From a virus: a stretch of 22,509 nucleotides of DNA. Under the pieces are notes generated by a model. That model made no database searches, was not told where the DNA came from, and worked only from the letters and a program-made list of their open reading frames with translations. Below are positions 8,982 to 15,560 of the stretch, piece after piece. Made by a program: the position numbers and the translations under genes. The first letter of the stretch is position 1. Each line of letters begins with the position of its first letter. Location: IMG/VR virus record IMGVR_UViG_3300037606_000037, positions 1-22,509 of that record, one strand, 5' to 3'.

Positions 8982-9008
8982 AAAAAGCCAGCGCAATGCT
9001 GGCTTTTT
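8982..9008. terminator. Bidirectional intrinsic terminator between convergent gene blocks
   Basis: An inverted repeat AGCCAGC (8986-8992) and GCTGGCT (8998-9004) with a 5-base loop is flanked by an A-run on the left (8981-8986) and a T-run on the right (9004-9008). It therefore has the GC stem plus U-tract form when read from either strand. It sits 3 bases after the late-block stop and 3 bases beyond the tRNA 3' end on the other strand, so it can end both transcripts. Confidence 0.9.
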
Positions 9009-9011
9009 AGA

Positions 9012-9088
9012 TGGTGCGTCCTAGAGGATTTGAACCTCTGACCTACAGCTTAGAAGGCTGTTGCTCTATCCAACTGAGCTAAGGACAC
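9012..9088 (-). tRNA. tRNA-Arg (anticodon TCT), CCA encoded
   Basis: Read on the minus strand, the acceptor stem GTGTCCT pairs with AGGACGC over all 7 positions (one G-T pair). The D stem is GCTC/GAGC. The anticodon stem ACAGC/GCTGT encloses the loop CTTCTAA with anticodon TCT. The variable loop is short, and the T stem AGAGG/CCTCT encloses TTCAAAT. Discriminator A is followed by encoded CCA (9012-9014). All stems are intact, so it should be functional and read AGA (and AGG by wobble). Its 5' 23 bases overlap the 3' end of the upstream RMF-like gene. It has no promoter of its own that I can see and is probably processed from the operon transcript. Confidence 0.97.
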
Positions 9089-9257
9089 GTTGATTTAGTT
9101 TGTGAAGGTTGTCAAAGTAGGCTCTGTCAAAACCTCTTTGCCACTCTAATCCTTTGCTTGCTGTACTCTCATACTTGTTATTAAGCCAGCCCCTGCTGAA
9201 AGCATAATAACCCTCTTTGAATTGAAACGATAAAGGTGGTGATCGTTCTTCTCTCAT
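9066..9257 (-). CDS. RMF-like small protein; 3' end overlaps the tRNA
   Basis: 63 residues. The ATG at 9257 overlaps the previous stop (ATGA) and has a strong AAAGGAG ribosome site with 6-base spacing. Residues 16-46 show G-Y-x-A-x-x-x-G...W-x-x-G-F-x-x-A, the spacing style of ribosome modulation factor (RMF), which in enteric bacteria dimerises and silences 70S ribosomes. The similarity is a short pattern only, so function is inferred and uncertain. The last residues (VLSSVG and the TAG stop) are encoded by the acceptor and D-arm of the tRNA-Arg gene, so the two genes share 23 bases. It is the last protein gene of the minus-strand block. Confidence 0.6.
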   Translation of the reverse strand: MREERSPPLSFQFKEGYYAFSRGWLNNKYESTASKGLEWQRGFDRAYFDNLHKLNQRVLSSVG

Positions 9258-9730
9258 TGATTCTCCTTTAGATTTTTAATCTTAAGATTATAACAGTTAC
9301 TCTTAACAACATATCCATTAGATGGATCAGTAGTTCCCTTCTCCATATAGTCAGCGTCTTTCATGTACGCCTCCTTACCATAGACACCTAGATACCAACC
9401 AACACTGTAGTCTATTTTAACACGGACAAAGCAATACATGTCACACTTCTGTTTAGTATTAAACGCTGATATAGAACAGTCATAGGAATCTTTAGGCTCC
9501 ACTGATGTCTGTTTAGTTTTAACATCTACAGTTGTACCATCATCCAATACTAGATCGTAGTCGTATGTATTGTTAAGAACACCGCCCAATACTTTCTGAG
9601 CAATAGCCTCTCCAATAAAACCAGCGATGTTACCACCACCTCTCGTAATGCTGTTATGAAGAGTGCCCATCTCTGATGCTTTATCTCTAGCGGTTAACAA
9701 CATGTCGTCAGTGATGGTAACTTCAATCAT
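9254..9730 (-). CDS. Putative PD-(D/E)XK-type nuclease (158 aa)
   Basis: 158 residues. The start ATG overlaps the preceding stop (ATGA) with GAGGA upstream. The motif set fits the PD-(D/E)XK nuclease fold: a helix with G-F-I-G-E41, a strand Y-D-Y-D59-L-V-L, a turn D-D-G-T-T, and V-D69-V-K71-T-K. E41, D59, D69 and K71 would be the metal and catalytic residues. In T7-like phages a small nuclease (endonuclease I) resolves branched DNA and degrades host DNA; this protein could fill that role, but that is inference. It does not resemble T7 gp3 beyond the fold signature. The rest contains several Tyr and Cys residues and no membrane segment. Confidence 0.6.
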   Translation of the reverse strand: MIEVTITDDMLLTARDKASEMGTLHNSITRGGGNIAGFIGEAIAQKVLGGVLNNTYDYDLVLDDGTTVDVKTKQTSVEPKDSYDCSISAFNTKQKCDMYCFVRVKIDYSVGWYLGVYGKEAYMKDADYMEKGTTDPSNGYVVKSNCYNLKIKNLKENQ

Positions 9731-9918
9731 TCATTGTCCTCCGGTTTGTCTATATACACAGCATCTCCGTAATAGATTTGACAGAATGGCAGCTTCAATA
9801 TCAATCCATTGAATGCCAGAAGTCTTTCTTGACCATCTTCATCCTCAGTGATGTGACAGATGTCTCTGGAGTATTCAATATCTAATCCCATACCTTGTCG
9901 TATTCTAAACACTACCAT
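9727..9918 (-). CDS. Small acidic hypothetical protein, paralogue of the upstream 61-aa protein
   Basis: 63 residues. ATG at 9918 with AAAAGGA upstream; the stop overlaps the nuclease start (ATGA). The core pattern F-x-x-R-Q-G-x-G-x-D-I-E...H-I...E-D-G...L...I-x-K-x-P-F...Y-x-G-D is shared with the next gene upstream (9964-10149), so the two are tandem paralogues. It is probably a compact beta-rich, soluble and acidic protein. I recognise no family. The 45 bases between the two paralogues form one of the few gaps in this block. Confidence 0.65.
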   Translation of the reverse strand: MVVFRIRQGMGLDIEYSRDICHITEDEDGQERLLAFNGLILKLPFCQIYYGDAVYIDKPEDNE

Positions 9919-9963
9919 TGTAAAATCCTTTTAAGTTGAACATATTTATTATACATCAATGAT

Positions 9964-10149
9964 TCAATCACTTCCCTCTAAATAAAAATCTCCAAAGTAG
10001 AAATACATGAAGGGTATCTTCACAATCATTCCAATAAACAAAGCCATCTCACCGTCTTCATTTTCATCAGAATCTACAATATGAAATACATTGTCATTAA
10101 ACTCTATGTCAATACCTATACCTTGACGTAATCCAAAGCTAATTGACAT
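9964..10149 (-). CDS. Small acidic hypothetical protein, paralogue of the downstream 63-aa protein
   Basis: 61 residues from the ATG at 10149, chosen because GGAGG sits 6 bases upstream. The alternative ATG at 10155 directly abuts the ribosome site. The start overlaps the end of phoH by 11 bases. It shares R-Q-G-x-G-x-D-I-E, H-I, E-D-G, I-V-K-x-P-F and Y-F-G-D with its downstream neighbour. It is rich in acidic and aromatic residues (MYFYFGDFYLE near the end). Function is unknown. Duplication followed by divergence is evident at protein level, while the nucleotide sequences differ considerably. Confidence 0.65.
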   Translation of the reverse strand: MSISFGLRQGIGIDIEFNDNVFHIVDSDENEDGEMALFIGMIVKIPFMYFYFGDFYLEGSD

Positions 10150-10876
10150 TCTCATCCTCCCATTTCAGTTTAGCAACAATGTAATTCTTAACCAAACTAC
10201 TACGCACAATATCAGACACAGAGAACTCAATCTCGGTGAACTCCTTCATGTTACGGATAATGGTTAAGAAGTCCAACAAGCCGCTTTTATCATCCCTCTT
10301 CTTCAAGTCCACCTGACGATAATCACCACATAAGAAGAACTTACTTGTATGACCTACACGGGTAATAATGGTATCCAACTCATGCATTGTACAGTTTTGA
10401 CTCTCGTCTAGAATGACAATGGCATTGTTAAACGTAGTACCACGAATAAACGATGTAGACAAGAACTCAACGAACCCCTGCTCTACCAACCTATCCCAAG
10501 CGTCCTTACGTTTAAATAACTCAGCGGCTATCTGCTTATACGGCTCTGTGAACTGGTTCATCTTCTCCGCTGCATCTCCCGGTAAGTGACCCATCTCCCT
10601 ACTCTGTACACTAGACCGGATAATAACCAACTTCTGATAGGGGTTACTCTTGTCCATAACCTCTTCCAGCGCCTTGTAGAAGGCAATGTAAGTTTTACCT
10701 GTACCAGCTACACCAGACAAGGCACAGAAGTAATGACCCTGTTGGTAGGCATCAAAGAAATCTTGCTGCTTCTCTGTTTTAGGGCTAATCGTCATCATAT
10801 CATCCAACCTCATTTTCAGTCCATGTTGAGGCTTGGTTGGTTCTGTTTCAATTGTCTTTTTTTTACGAGTTACCAT
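10139..10876 (-). CDS. phoH: PhoH-like P-loop ATPase
   Basis: 245 residues. The Walker A motif G-V-A-G-T-G-K-T lies at 55-62, Walker B I-V-I-L-D157-E158-S-Q-N follows, and a third motif G-D-Y-R-Q is at 184-188; these are typical of the PhoH family. The N-terminal 30 residues are basic and variable. PhoH-like ATPases are very common in marine phages; their role (proposed RNA-related or phosphate-stress functions) is not settled. The start ATG shares a base with the stop of the upstream HNH gene (TAATG). The product is cytosolic. Confidence 0.93.
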   Translation of the reverse strand: MVTRKKKTIETEPTKPQHGLKMRLDDMMTISPKTEKQQDFFDAYQQGHYFCALSGVAGTGKTYIAFYKALEEVMDKSNPYQKLVIIRSSVQSREMGHLPGDAAEKMNQFTEPYKQIAAELFKRKDAWDRLVEQGFVEFLSTSFIRGTTFNNAIVILDESQNCTMHELDTIITRVGHTSKFFLCGDYRQVDLKKRDDKSGLLDFLTIIRNMKEFTEIEFSVSDIVRSSLVKNYIVAKLKWEDENVN

Positions 10877-11340
10877 TAAGCTGTCTCTTTCAAAATGTTA
10901 TTTATTAATTCTTCTTTAGCTTTCAAATATACTTCAACAGCCTCTTGCTCTGTAGCATATTGCCCTAACTCTGTGCGTAAATTTCGATACCTAATACGTG
11001 CCCTCCATTTTCCTGTGTGTTTATGAAAATCTACACCTTTTCTTTTAGATGAATTCAAAGCATTTAAAGAACGGCTGGCTGGTCTTAAATTGACAAACCT
11101 GTTATCAAATGGATTCTGGTTAATATGGTCTATAAGGGCGGGGCAACTTCCTGTCATCAAATAAAAGGCTATTCGGTGAGCTAAATATTTACTTTTTTTA
11201 TGCTGAATATGCAATGCATTTTTCTTTTGTGTCCCTGCAAACCAATCCTTATTGTGCTTACCTTTATTATTTATCCATTTAAACAGTCCATTGTCAGGGT
11301 TATATTCTAAAAATGTTTCTAATCCAGTGAGGTCTTTCAT
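10876..11340 (-). CDS. HNH homing-type endonuclease with AP2 DNA-binding domain
   Basis: 154 residues from the ATG at 11340, chosen because it forms a TAATG overlap with the nrdB stop; a start 18 bases upstream would overlap nrdB further. The HNH core is K-Y-L-A-H55-R, then I-D71-H72-I-N, then N-x-x-x-N-L-R (80-86). The C-terminal half (98-148) has G-V-x-x-x-K-x-T-G-K-W-R-A-R-I...L-G-x-Y-x-T-x-x-E-A-V-x-x-Y, an AP2-type DNA-binding domain. HNH-AP2 proteins are usually free-standing homing endonucleases and mobile. It separates nrdB from phoH and joins both by TAATG, as if inserted precisely at the junction. It is unlikely to be needed for infection. Confidence 0.92.
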   Translation of the reverse strand: MKDLTGLETFLEYNPDNGLFKWINNKGKHNKDWFAGTQKKNALHIQHKKSKYLAHRIAFYLMTGSCPALIDHINQNPFDNRFVNLRPASRSLNALNSSKRKGVDFHKHTGKWRARIRYRNLRTELGQYATEQEAVEVYLKAKEELINNILKETA

Positions 11341-12293
11341 TATGCTGCTTTCCCCCATACGTCAGCCCAAGTGCCTGTTGTAGCGCCCTTAGAATAATCT
11401 GTTACTCGTTGTTCAAAGAAGTTGGTGTGGCTTACACCTAACATACCATCAACCCACGGTAAAGGATTCTTCTTAACCTTAAACACACCCTTCATGCCCA
11501 TGCTAATGAGGCGGCGATCAGCAATGTAACGGATGTATTCTTTAACTTCCTCTTTTGTCAACCCTTCAATGTTACATAATCCAAAGGCTAAGTCAATGAA
11601 TTGGTCTTCGAGATCCACCATGTTACGTGCAATCTGCTTGATGTTAGCAGCGCTGCTGTCACCGGGGTTTTGTTTAACCCATTCACGATAAATTTTTATC
11701 ATTCCCTCAGCATGCATTGTCTCATCAACAACACTCCATGCAATGATTTGACCTAAGCCTTTCATCTTACCGTTACGTGCAAAGTTCAACAACATAACAA
11801 AGGATGAGAACAACTGCATACCCTCACCAAAGGCAGAGATGGTTGCAATCTTCTCAGCCATAGGTAGGTCGCCTAACGTCTTAAAGTACTCATGCTTATC
11901 TACCATCTCACCGTACTGCATGAACTCGTTGTAGGTGCTCTCAGGCAGTCCTAGCGTCTCAATCAGGTGGGCATAGGCGGCAACGTGTAGAGCTTCCCGT
12001 CCAGCAAAGCCACTCATCATCATACGCACTTCAGGTTGCTTGAACGCTGGAATGTAATGGGTGTAGTAACCGTCACCAATGTCTAGGTCGCCCTGCACAA
12101 AGAACCGTAGTATCTTAGTCAGGAACTCTCGCTCGTCTGTACCCAACTTCTTCTGATAGTCCTTCAAGTCCTCACCCATAGGAACCTCTGTGTGTAACCA
12201 ATGGCTCTGCTCATGCTCTAGCCATGCGTCATATGCCCAAGGGTACATAAAGGGTTTGAACGTTGTACGCTCTTGTGTTAAATCTTTTTTCAT
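11340..12293 (-). CDS. nrdB: Ribonucleotide reductase class I beta (small) subunit
   Basis: 317 residues from the ATG at 12293 (AAAGAGA upstream, 13 bases after the previous gene). Longer upstream frames overlap that gene and add unrelated sequence. The di-metal ligands are all present with family spacing: D69, E100-x-x-H103, E157, E191-x-x-H194. The radical tyrosine position, four residues after the first His, is Y107. It makes the tyrosyl radical used by NrdA to reduce ribonucleotides to deoxyribonucleotides. The C-terminal tail is short and ends WADVWGKAA, so the peptide that docks on the alpha subunit differs from that of E. coli. It lies in the same operon as nrdA, separated by one unknown gene. 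Confidence 0.96.
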   Translation of the reverse strand: MKKDLTQERTTFKPFMYPWAYDAWLEHEQSHWLHTEVPMGEDLKDYQKKLGTDEREFLTKILRFFVQGDLDIGDGYYTHYIPAFKQPEVRMMMSGFAGREALHVAAYAHLIETLGLPESTYNEFMQYGEMVDKHEYFKTLGDLPMAEKIATISAFGEGMQLFSSFVMLLNFARNGKMKGLGQIIAWSVVDETMHAEGMIKIYREWVKQNPGDSSAANIKQIARNMVDLEDQFIDLAFGLCNIEGLTKEEVKEYIRYIADRRLISMGMKGVFKVKKNPLPWVDGMLGVSHTNFFEQRVTDYSKGATTGTWADVWGKAA

Positions 12294-12306
12294 CCGTCTC
12301 TTTCTG

Positions 12307-12990
12307 TTAATCCCATAAACTTTGGTAATAGACACCAAATAGTCTGAACCCGTTTTGAATACGCTTTTCATATTCCTTACGTCCGTTCTTATCGTGAACC
12401 TCAGTATGGTTAGGGCCTTCAATCATTTCAATGTTTCCGTTTTCCAGTTTACGCCATTGTAAATCTGAGACTCCTGTTACGAACTGCTTTTCCCAGCTAT
12501 CATCCATTTTGCTTTCAAACGCAAAGATCATTTCGTCTAGTATCCATATCCATCCTTGTTGGTGCTGTTCGTCAACATTGCCGTGTAGCTCCTTGTGTAC
12601 GTCAGTTAGATCAATAAGTCCCCATCCGTGTCTGGATTCTTTCAGTTGCTTCAGTAGGGGTAGTATGACGAGGGACAATGTATGATCCATGCTACACGTA
12701 TCCCAAGGATCTATATGCACTTCAATTATACGTTTCTGTTTGCTATAGACCCAACTTAACAACTTCGATAATAAGGTGTCCGGCCTGTCAAGACTCCACT
12801 TTATTATGTCTCCAGCTTTTGCTTCAGGCTCTATACTACCATACGCAAGCCACTCACCTAAATGATGAACCCACTTTGGTTTGCTTTTAAAACCATAATC
12901 ATCGACTTCCTTTTCTACCCAAAAGCAAAGTAGGTCTGCCAGTTGATACGGCCCAAACCAGTATTTATATTTTCCTATCTTTACTAGCAT
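12307..12990 (-). CDS. Conserved phage protein of unknown function between nrdA and nrdB
   Basis: 227 residues, rich in Trp and aromatics. Notable stretches are K-I-G-K-Y-K-Y-W-F-G-P-Y-Q (4-16), H-I-D-P-W-D-T-C-S-M-D-H-T-L (92-105), P-L-L-K-Q-L-K (111-117), W-I-L-D-E-M-I-F-A-F-E (149-159) and G-F-R-L-F-G-V-Y-Y-x-S-L-W at the end. I associate this pattern (DxWxMDHTL, LDEMIxAFE, LFxxYYxxLW) with a hypothetical protein family seen in diverse tailed phages, including T4-like marine phages (recollection, not searched). No catalytic motif is assignable, though His/Asp/Trp conservation suggests an enzyme or metal site. Its location between the two reductase subunits suggests a link to dNTP metabolism, which is inference only. 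Confidence 0.85.
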   Translation of the reverse strand: MLVKIGKYKYWFGPYQLADLLCFWVEKEVDDYGFKSKPKWVHHLGEWLAYGSIEPEAKAGDIIKWSLDRPDTLLSKLLSWVYSKQKRIIEVHIDPWDTCSMDHTLSLVILPLLKQLKESRHGWGLIDLTDVHKELHGNVDEQHQQGWIWILDEMIFAFESKMDDSWEKQFVTGVSDLQWRKLENGNIEMIEGPNHTEVHDKNGRKEYEKRIQNGFRLFGVYYQSLWD

Positions 12991-13089
12991 GGTTGGTTAG
13001 GGTTATGTGTCATCACCACTGTCTCCATGTGTTACTAATAATATGCAGGCAGGTGACCACCTCTAGCCACCTTACCCAACTCAACTGCC

Positions 13090-14850
13090 TTAACCTTCGC
13101 AAGCCAGACATGATTCTCCGTTCACTATAGCAGATAAGTCTATCGAGGTTAACTTAACTGCACTGCCTACTTTCTCTGCCCTACGCACTTTATCGCTACG
13201 TAGGTAATACAAGCTCTTCAACCCCTTCTTCCACGCCATGAAGTGTACAGCATGCAGGTACTTGATCTGCACATCTGGACGGAAGAATAGGTTAACACTC
13301 TGCCCTTGGTCGATATAGACTTGACGGTCACTAGCAAGCTCAATAATCCAGCGCTGGTCAAGTTCCATCGCAGTCTTAAACACAGCCTTCATATTGTCGT
13401 CAATGTCCAGATGCTGCACACTGCCATCGTTGGCGATAATTGTTGCCCATGTGTCATCATCATCCAACCCAATCTTAGCAAGCTCTCTAGCCAACCACTT
13501 ATTTTTAGTAACATATGCACCACTTAAAGTATCCTGACGATAAGCATTAGCCCGATAAGGTTCAATGCTAGGACTGGTATTACCCATGATAATAGAAGAC
13601 GATGCGTTGGGTGCAATAGCCATGTGATGACTAAAGCGCCTGTTAACCCCGTGCATAGCAGCATCAGGGCATGCACCACGTTTATCAGCCAAGTAAGAAT
13701 CTCCACGCAAACACTCCTTGTTTATATGGCTGAAGATATCCTTGTTAGTCATCTTTGCCATCACACCTTCAAAGGCTAAGTTATTCTTTTGCAAGTACGC
13801 ATGAAAACCTAACGCGCCAATTCCAATAGACCTCTCACGGGTAGCAGAGTAAACTGCACGACTAACACTATCAGGAGCGTTGCTGAGGAAATAGTCAATA
13901 ACATTGTCAAGCATTTCCATAACATCCGGTATAAATTGCTCATTACCTTTCCACTCATCAAAGTACTCCAAGTTCAAACTACTTAGGCAACACACCGCTG
14001 TACGATCTTTACTGGTGGGTAAGAAGATTTCTGTACATAGGTTACTACCGTTAATTGTTAACCCCTCCTTCTGCAACCATGAGGGCATCTTACGGTTAGC
14101 TTCGTCAATGAAGATAAGGTAAGGCTCTCCGGTCTGCATACGTAAGTCTAACAACTTCTGCCACAAGTACTTAGCTGATACCGTCTCAACAACTTCTTTA
14201 CTAGCGGGGTTTATTAAGTCCCAGCTATCATCAAAGTCATCATCTAACATTGCCTTCTCTAACACCTGCATAAAGGCATCTGATACGTTAACACCATGAT
14301 TCAGGTTAGGTGTGCGTAGGTTCTGGTCGCCTGTTGCCTTACGCATCTCTAGGAACTGAATGATGTCAGGATGGTTAATGTCCAAGAAGGCGGCGTAACT
14401 ACCACGGCGTGTGCGTCCCTGTCGATAAGCCAAGCTAGAGGCATCATACATCTTTAAGTGAGGCATGATACCAGTGCTCTTCTCATCTGAGTTACGAATA
14501 CCTAAGTGAACACCAACACCACCACCTAACATACTTAACCAGTTTGTCTCCGATAGATTATCAACCAAACCTTCTGCACTATCTTCCATATAGTTAAGAA
14601 AACAGCTAATAGGAAGTCCACGCTTACTACGACCAAAAGAAAGAATAGGAGTGCTATAACTGAGCCAATGGCTAGAACTATACTCATAAAGTCGCTGGGC
14701 GTGCTCAAGGCTGCTCGAAAAAGCCTGCGATACATAGGCAAATCTTTCTTGTGGACTGGTCTCTCCGTCCATCATGTAGCTCTCTTTCAATCGCTGAAGA
14801 CCCAGCGTATCGAAGAGACTATCACGGCTCATGTTTAGTTTAATTGTCAT
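13090..14850 (-). CDS. nrdA: Ribonucleotide reductase class I alpha (large, catalytic) subunit without ATP cone
   Basis: 586 residues, much shorter than E. coli NrdA (about 760) because the N-terminal ATP cone is absent, so allosteric dATP shut-off through that domain is not expected. The catalytic set is complete: C83 (P-I-S-C), N270-x-C272-x-E274 with the thiyl-radical cysteine, C287, the Y548-Y549 radical-transfer pair, and a C-terminal C581-x-x-C584 for reduction by thioredoxin or glutaredoxin. It reduces ribonucleoside diphosphates with NrdB. The ATG at 14850 lies 20 bases beyond a terminator-like hairpin, so it may be controlled by attenuation or readthrough. Arginine codons are mostly CGT/CGC, unlike the late block. 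Confidence 0.97.
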   Translation of the reverse strand: MTIKLNMSRDSLFDTLGLQRLKESYMMDGETSPQERFAYVSQAFSSSLEHAQRLYEYSSSHWLSYSTPILSFGRSKRGLPISCFLNYMEDSAEGLVDNLSETNWLSMLGGGVGVHLGIRNSDEKSTGIMPHLKMYDASSLAYRQGRTRRGSYAAFLDINHPDIIQFLEMRKATGDQNLRTPNLNHGVNVSDAFMQVLEKAMLDDDFDDSWDLINPASKEVVETVSAKYLWQKLLDLRMQTGEPYLIFIDEANRKMPSWLQKEGLTINGSNLCTEIFLPTSKDRTAVCCLSSLNLEYFDEWKGNEQFIPDVMEMLDNVIDYFLSNAPDSVSRAVYSATRERSIGIGALGFHAYLQKNNLAFEGVMAKMTNKDIFSHINKECLRGDSYLADKRGACPDAAMHGVNRRFSHHMAIAPNASSSIIMGNTSPSIEPYRANAYRQDTLSGAYVTKNKWLARELAKIGLDDDDTWATIIANDGSVQHLDIDDNMKAVFKTAMELDQRWIIELASDRQVYIDQGQSVNLFFRPDVQIKYLHAVHFMAWKKGLKSLYYLRSDKVRRAEKVGSAVKLTSIDLSAIVNGESCLACEG

Positions 14851-14870
14851 AGGTCAAGTTTGTTTAGAGA

Positions 14871-14898
14871 AGAAAAAGGGTACTCGAAAGTACCCTTT
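14871..14898 (-). terminator. Intrinsic terminator or attenuator upstream of nrdA
   Basis: On the minus strand AAAGGGTAC (14898-14890) and GTACCCTTT (14883-14875) form a perfect 9-bp stem with a 6-base loop, followed by TTTTTCT. It lies 21 bases upstream of the nrdA start and about 40 bases downstream of the 67-aa gene. It would end the replication transcript or attenuate transcription into nrdA. Confidence 0.85.
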
Positions 14899-14906
14899 GG
14901 GATATA

Positions 14907-14934
14907 GTTATACCAGAAATTGAAGATAATACAA
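14907..14934 (-). promoter_or_regulatory. Candidate sigma70-type promoter with extended -10 ahead of the nrdA hairpin
   Basis: On the minus strand TTGTAT (14934-14929) is followed after 16 bases by TATAAC (14912-14907), which is preceded by TGG to make an extended -10. RNA would start just before the hairpin at 14875-14898 and enter nrdA. The -35 match is poor, so this rests mainly on the -10 element and position. Confidence 0.35.
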
Positions 14935-14937
14935 CCC

Positions 14938-15141
14938 TTAATTGTTATCATTTTCAAGAAGACATGAGACCTTATCGTATACACCAACGTATCCAACCTC
15001 ATCTAAGAACACCGCAAACTGTAAGATAATCTCATGCCAATCGGAATCACCTGTACATATATACAGCATTTCTTTATTAGTTAGTACGTTGTTTTCTTTT
15101 GAAGCGTGTTCAAAAAAGTAATTGTGTTGACCATCATTCAT
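14938..15141 (-). CDS. Small hypothetical protein (67 aa)
   Basis: 67 residues. ATG at 15141 with AAGG about 8 bases upstream, 17 bases after the HNH gene. The product is acidic and soluble (MNDGQHNYFFEHASKE...). The middle, reading M-L-Y-I-C-T-G-D-S-D-W-H-E-I, is followed by a hydrophobic helix (IILQFAVFLDEVG). I recognise no family. It is the last gene before the putative promoter and terminator ahead of nrdA. Confidence 0.6.
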   Translation of the reverse strand: MNDGQHNYFFEHASKENNVLTNKEMLYICTGDSDWHEIILQFAVFLDEVGYVGVYDKVSCLLENDNN

Positions 15142-15158
15142 TACTTAAACCTTTATAG

Positions 15159-15560
15159 TTACTTAGATGCATTCTCTTTCCTTTTCTTCCTTTCGTTCTG
15201 TGTTTTAACATTGTGACATTGACTACACAAAACTTGAAAACCATCAACCTCACAGTACATCCGTTTAATATAGATGTTCCAATCAATGAAGCCACCCTCA
15301 ACTGATACAACTGGATCTATGTGATCCACTTGAACATCAGCTTGTTTGAACATGTCACCACACGCAGCACACTTGTAACGATTACTCATCTTACCAGTAG
15401 CAGGATCTAATCTTTTACCAATCAAAGCAAGATTAAGACTCTCGTATCGTGGAGGCCAGCGTCTAGACAGTGTGCGAATACCACCCTTGATGAAGCTGTT
15501 CATTCTAGCAGCTGTCCATTGACCACTGTTAAAAGGTTTCTCTGGTTTTGCTTTTGGCAA
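15159..15560 (-). CDS. HNH endonuclease with zinc knuckles (133 aa, TTG start)
   Basis: 133 residues. The start is taken as TTG at 15560, because GAGGAAG lies 8 bases upstream and the codon directly follows the preceding stop; the first internal ATG (residue 20) would lose conserved-looking sequence. Zinc-binding pairs are C64-A-A-C67 and C112-S-Q-C115. The HNH motif contributes V-D79-H80-I-D and C-H116-N. The family nicks or cuts dsDNA; such small CxxC-HNH proteins occur both as mobile nucleases and as phage recombination nucleases (endonuclease VII-like). Its place inside the replication operon next to the exonuclease favours a functional recombination or DNA-processing role, but homing cannot be excluded. 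The C-terminus is very Lys-rich. Confidence 0.88.
   Translation of the reverse strand: MPKAKPEKPFNSGQWTAARMNSFIKGGIRTLSRRWPPRYESLNLALIGKRLDPATGKMSNRYKCAACGDMFKQADVQVDHIDPVVSVEGGFIDWNIYIKRMYCEVDGFQVLCSQCHNVKTQNERKKRKENASK

Noticed and set aside
9948-9953. TATAAT on the minus strand in the 45-base gap between the paralogous small genes
   Set aside because: A perfect -10 hexamer, but no acceptable -35 at 16-18 bases and no proper TGn extension; in AT-rich DNA this is weak evidence.
12294-12422. 43-residue N-terminal extension of NrdB
   Set aside because: It overlaps the upstream gene, lacks family similarity, and the ATG at 12293 has a suitable ribosome site.
12431-12890. Plus-strand frames opposite the 227-aa gene and other antisense frames in the right block
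   Set aside because: Antisense shadows of clearly coding minus-strand genes, with Cys/Ser/His-rich compositions and no ribosome sites.
13015-13113. Arg/Trp-rich frame starting MSGLRRL across the nrdA end
   Set aside because: A GGAG lies upstream, but the composition is typical of an antiphase shadow and the product is not plausible.
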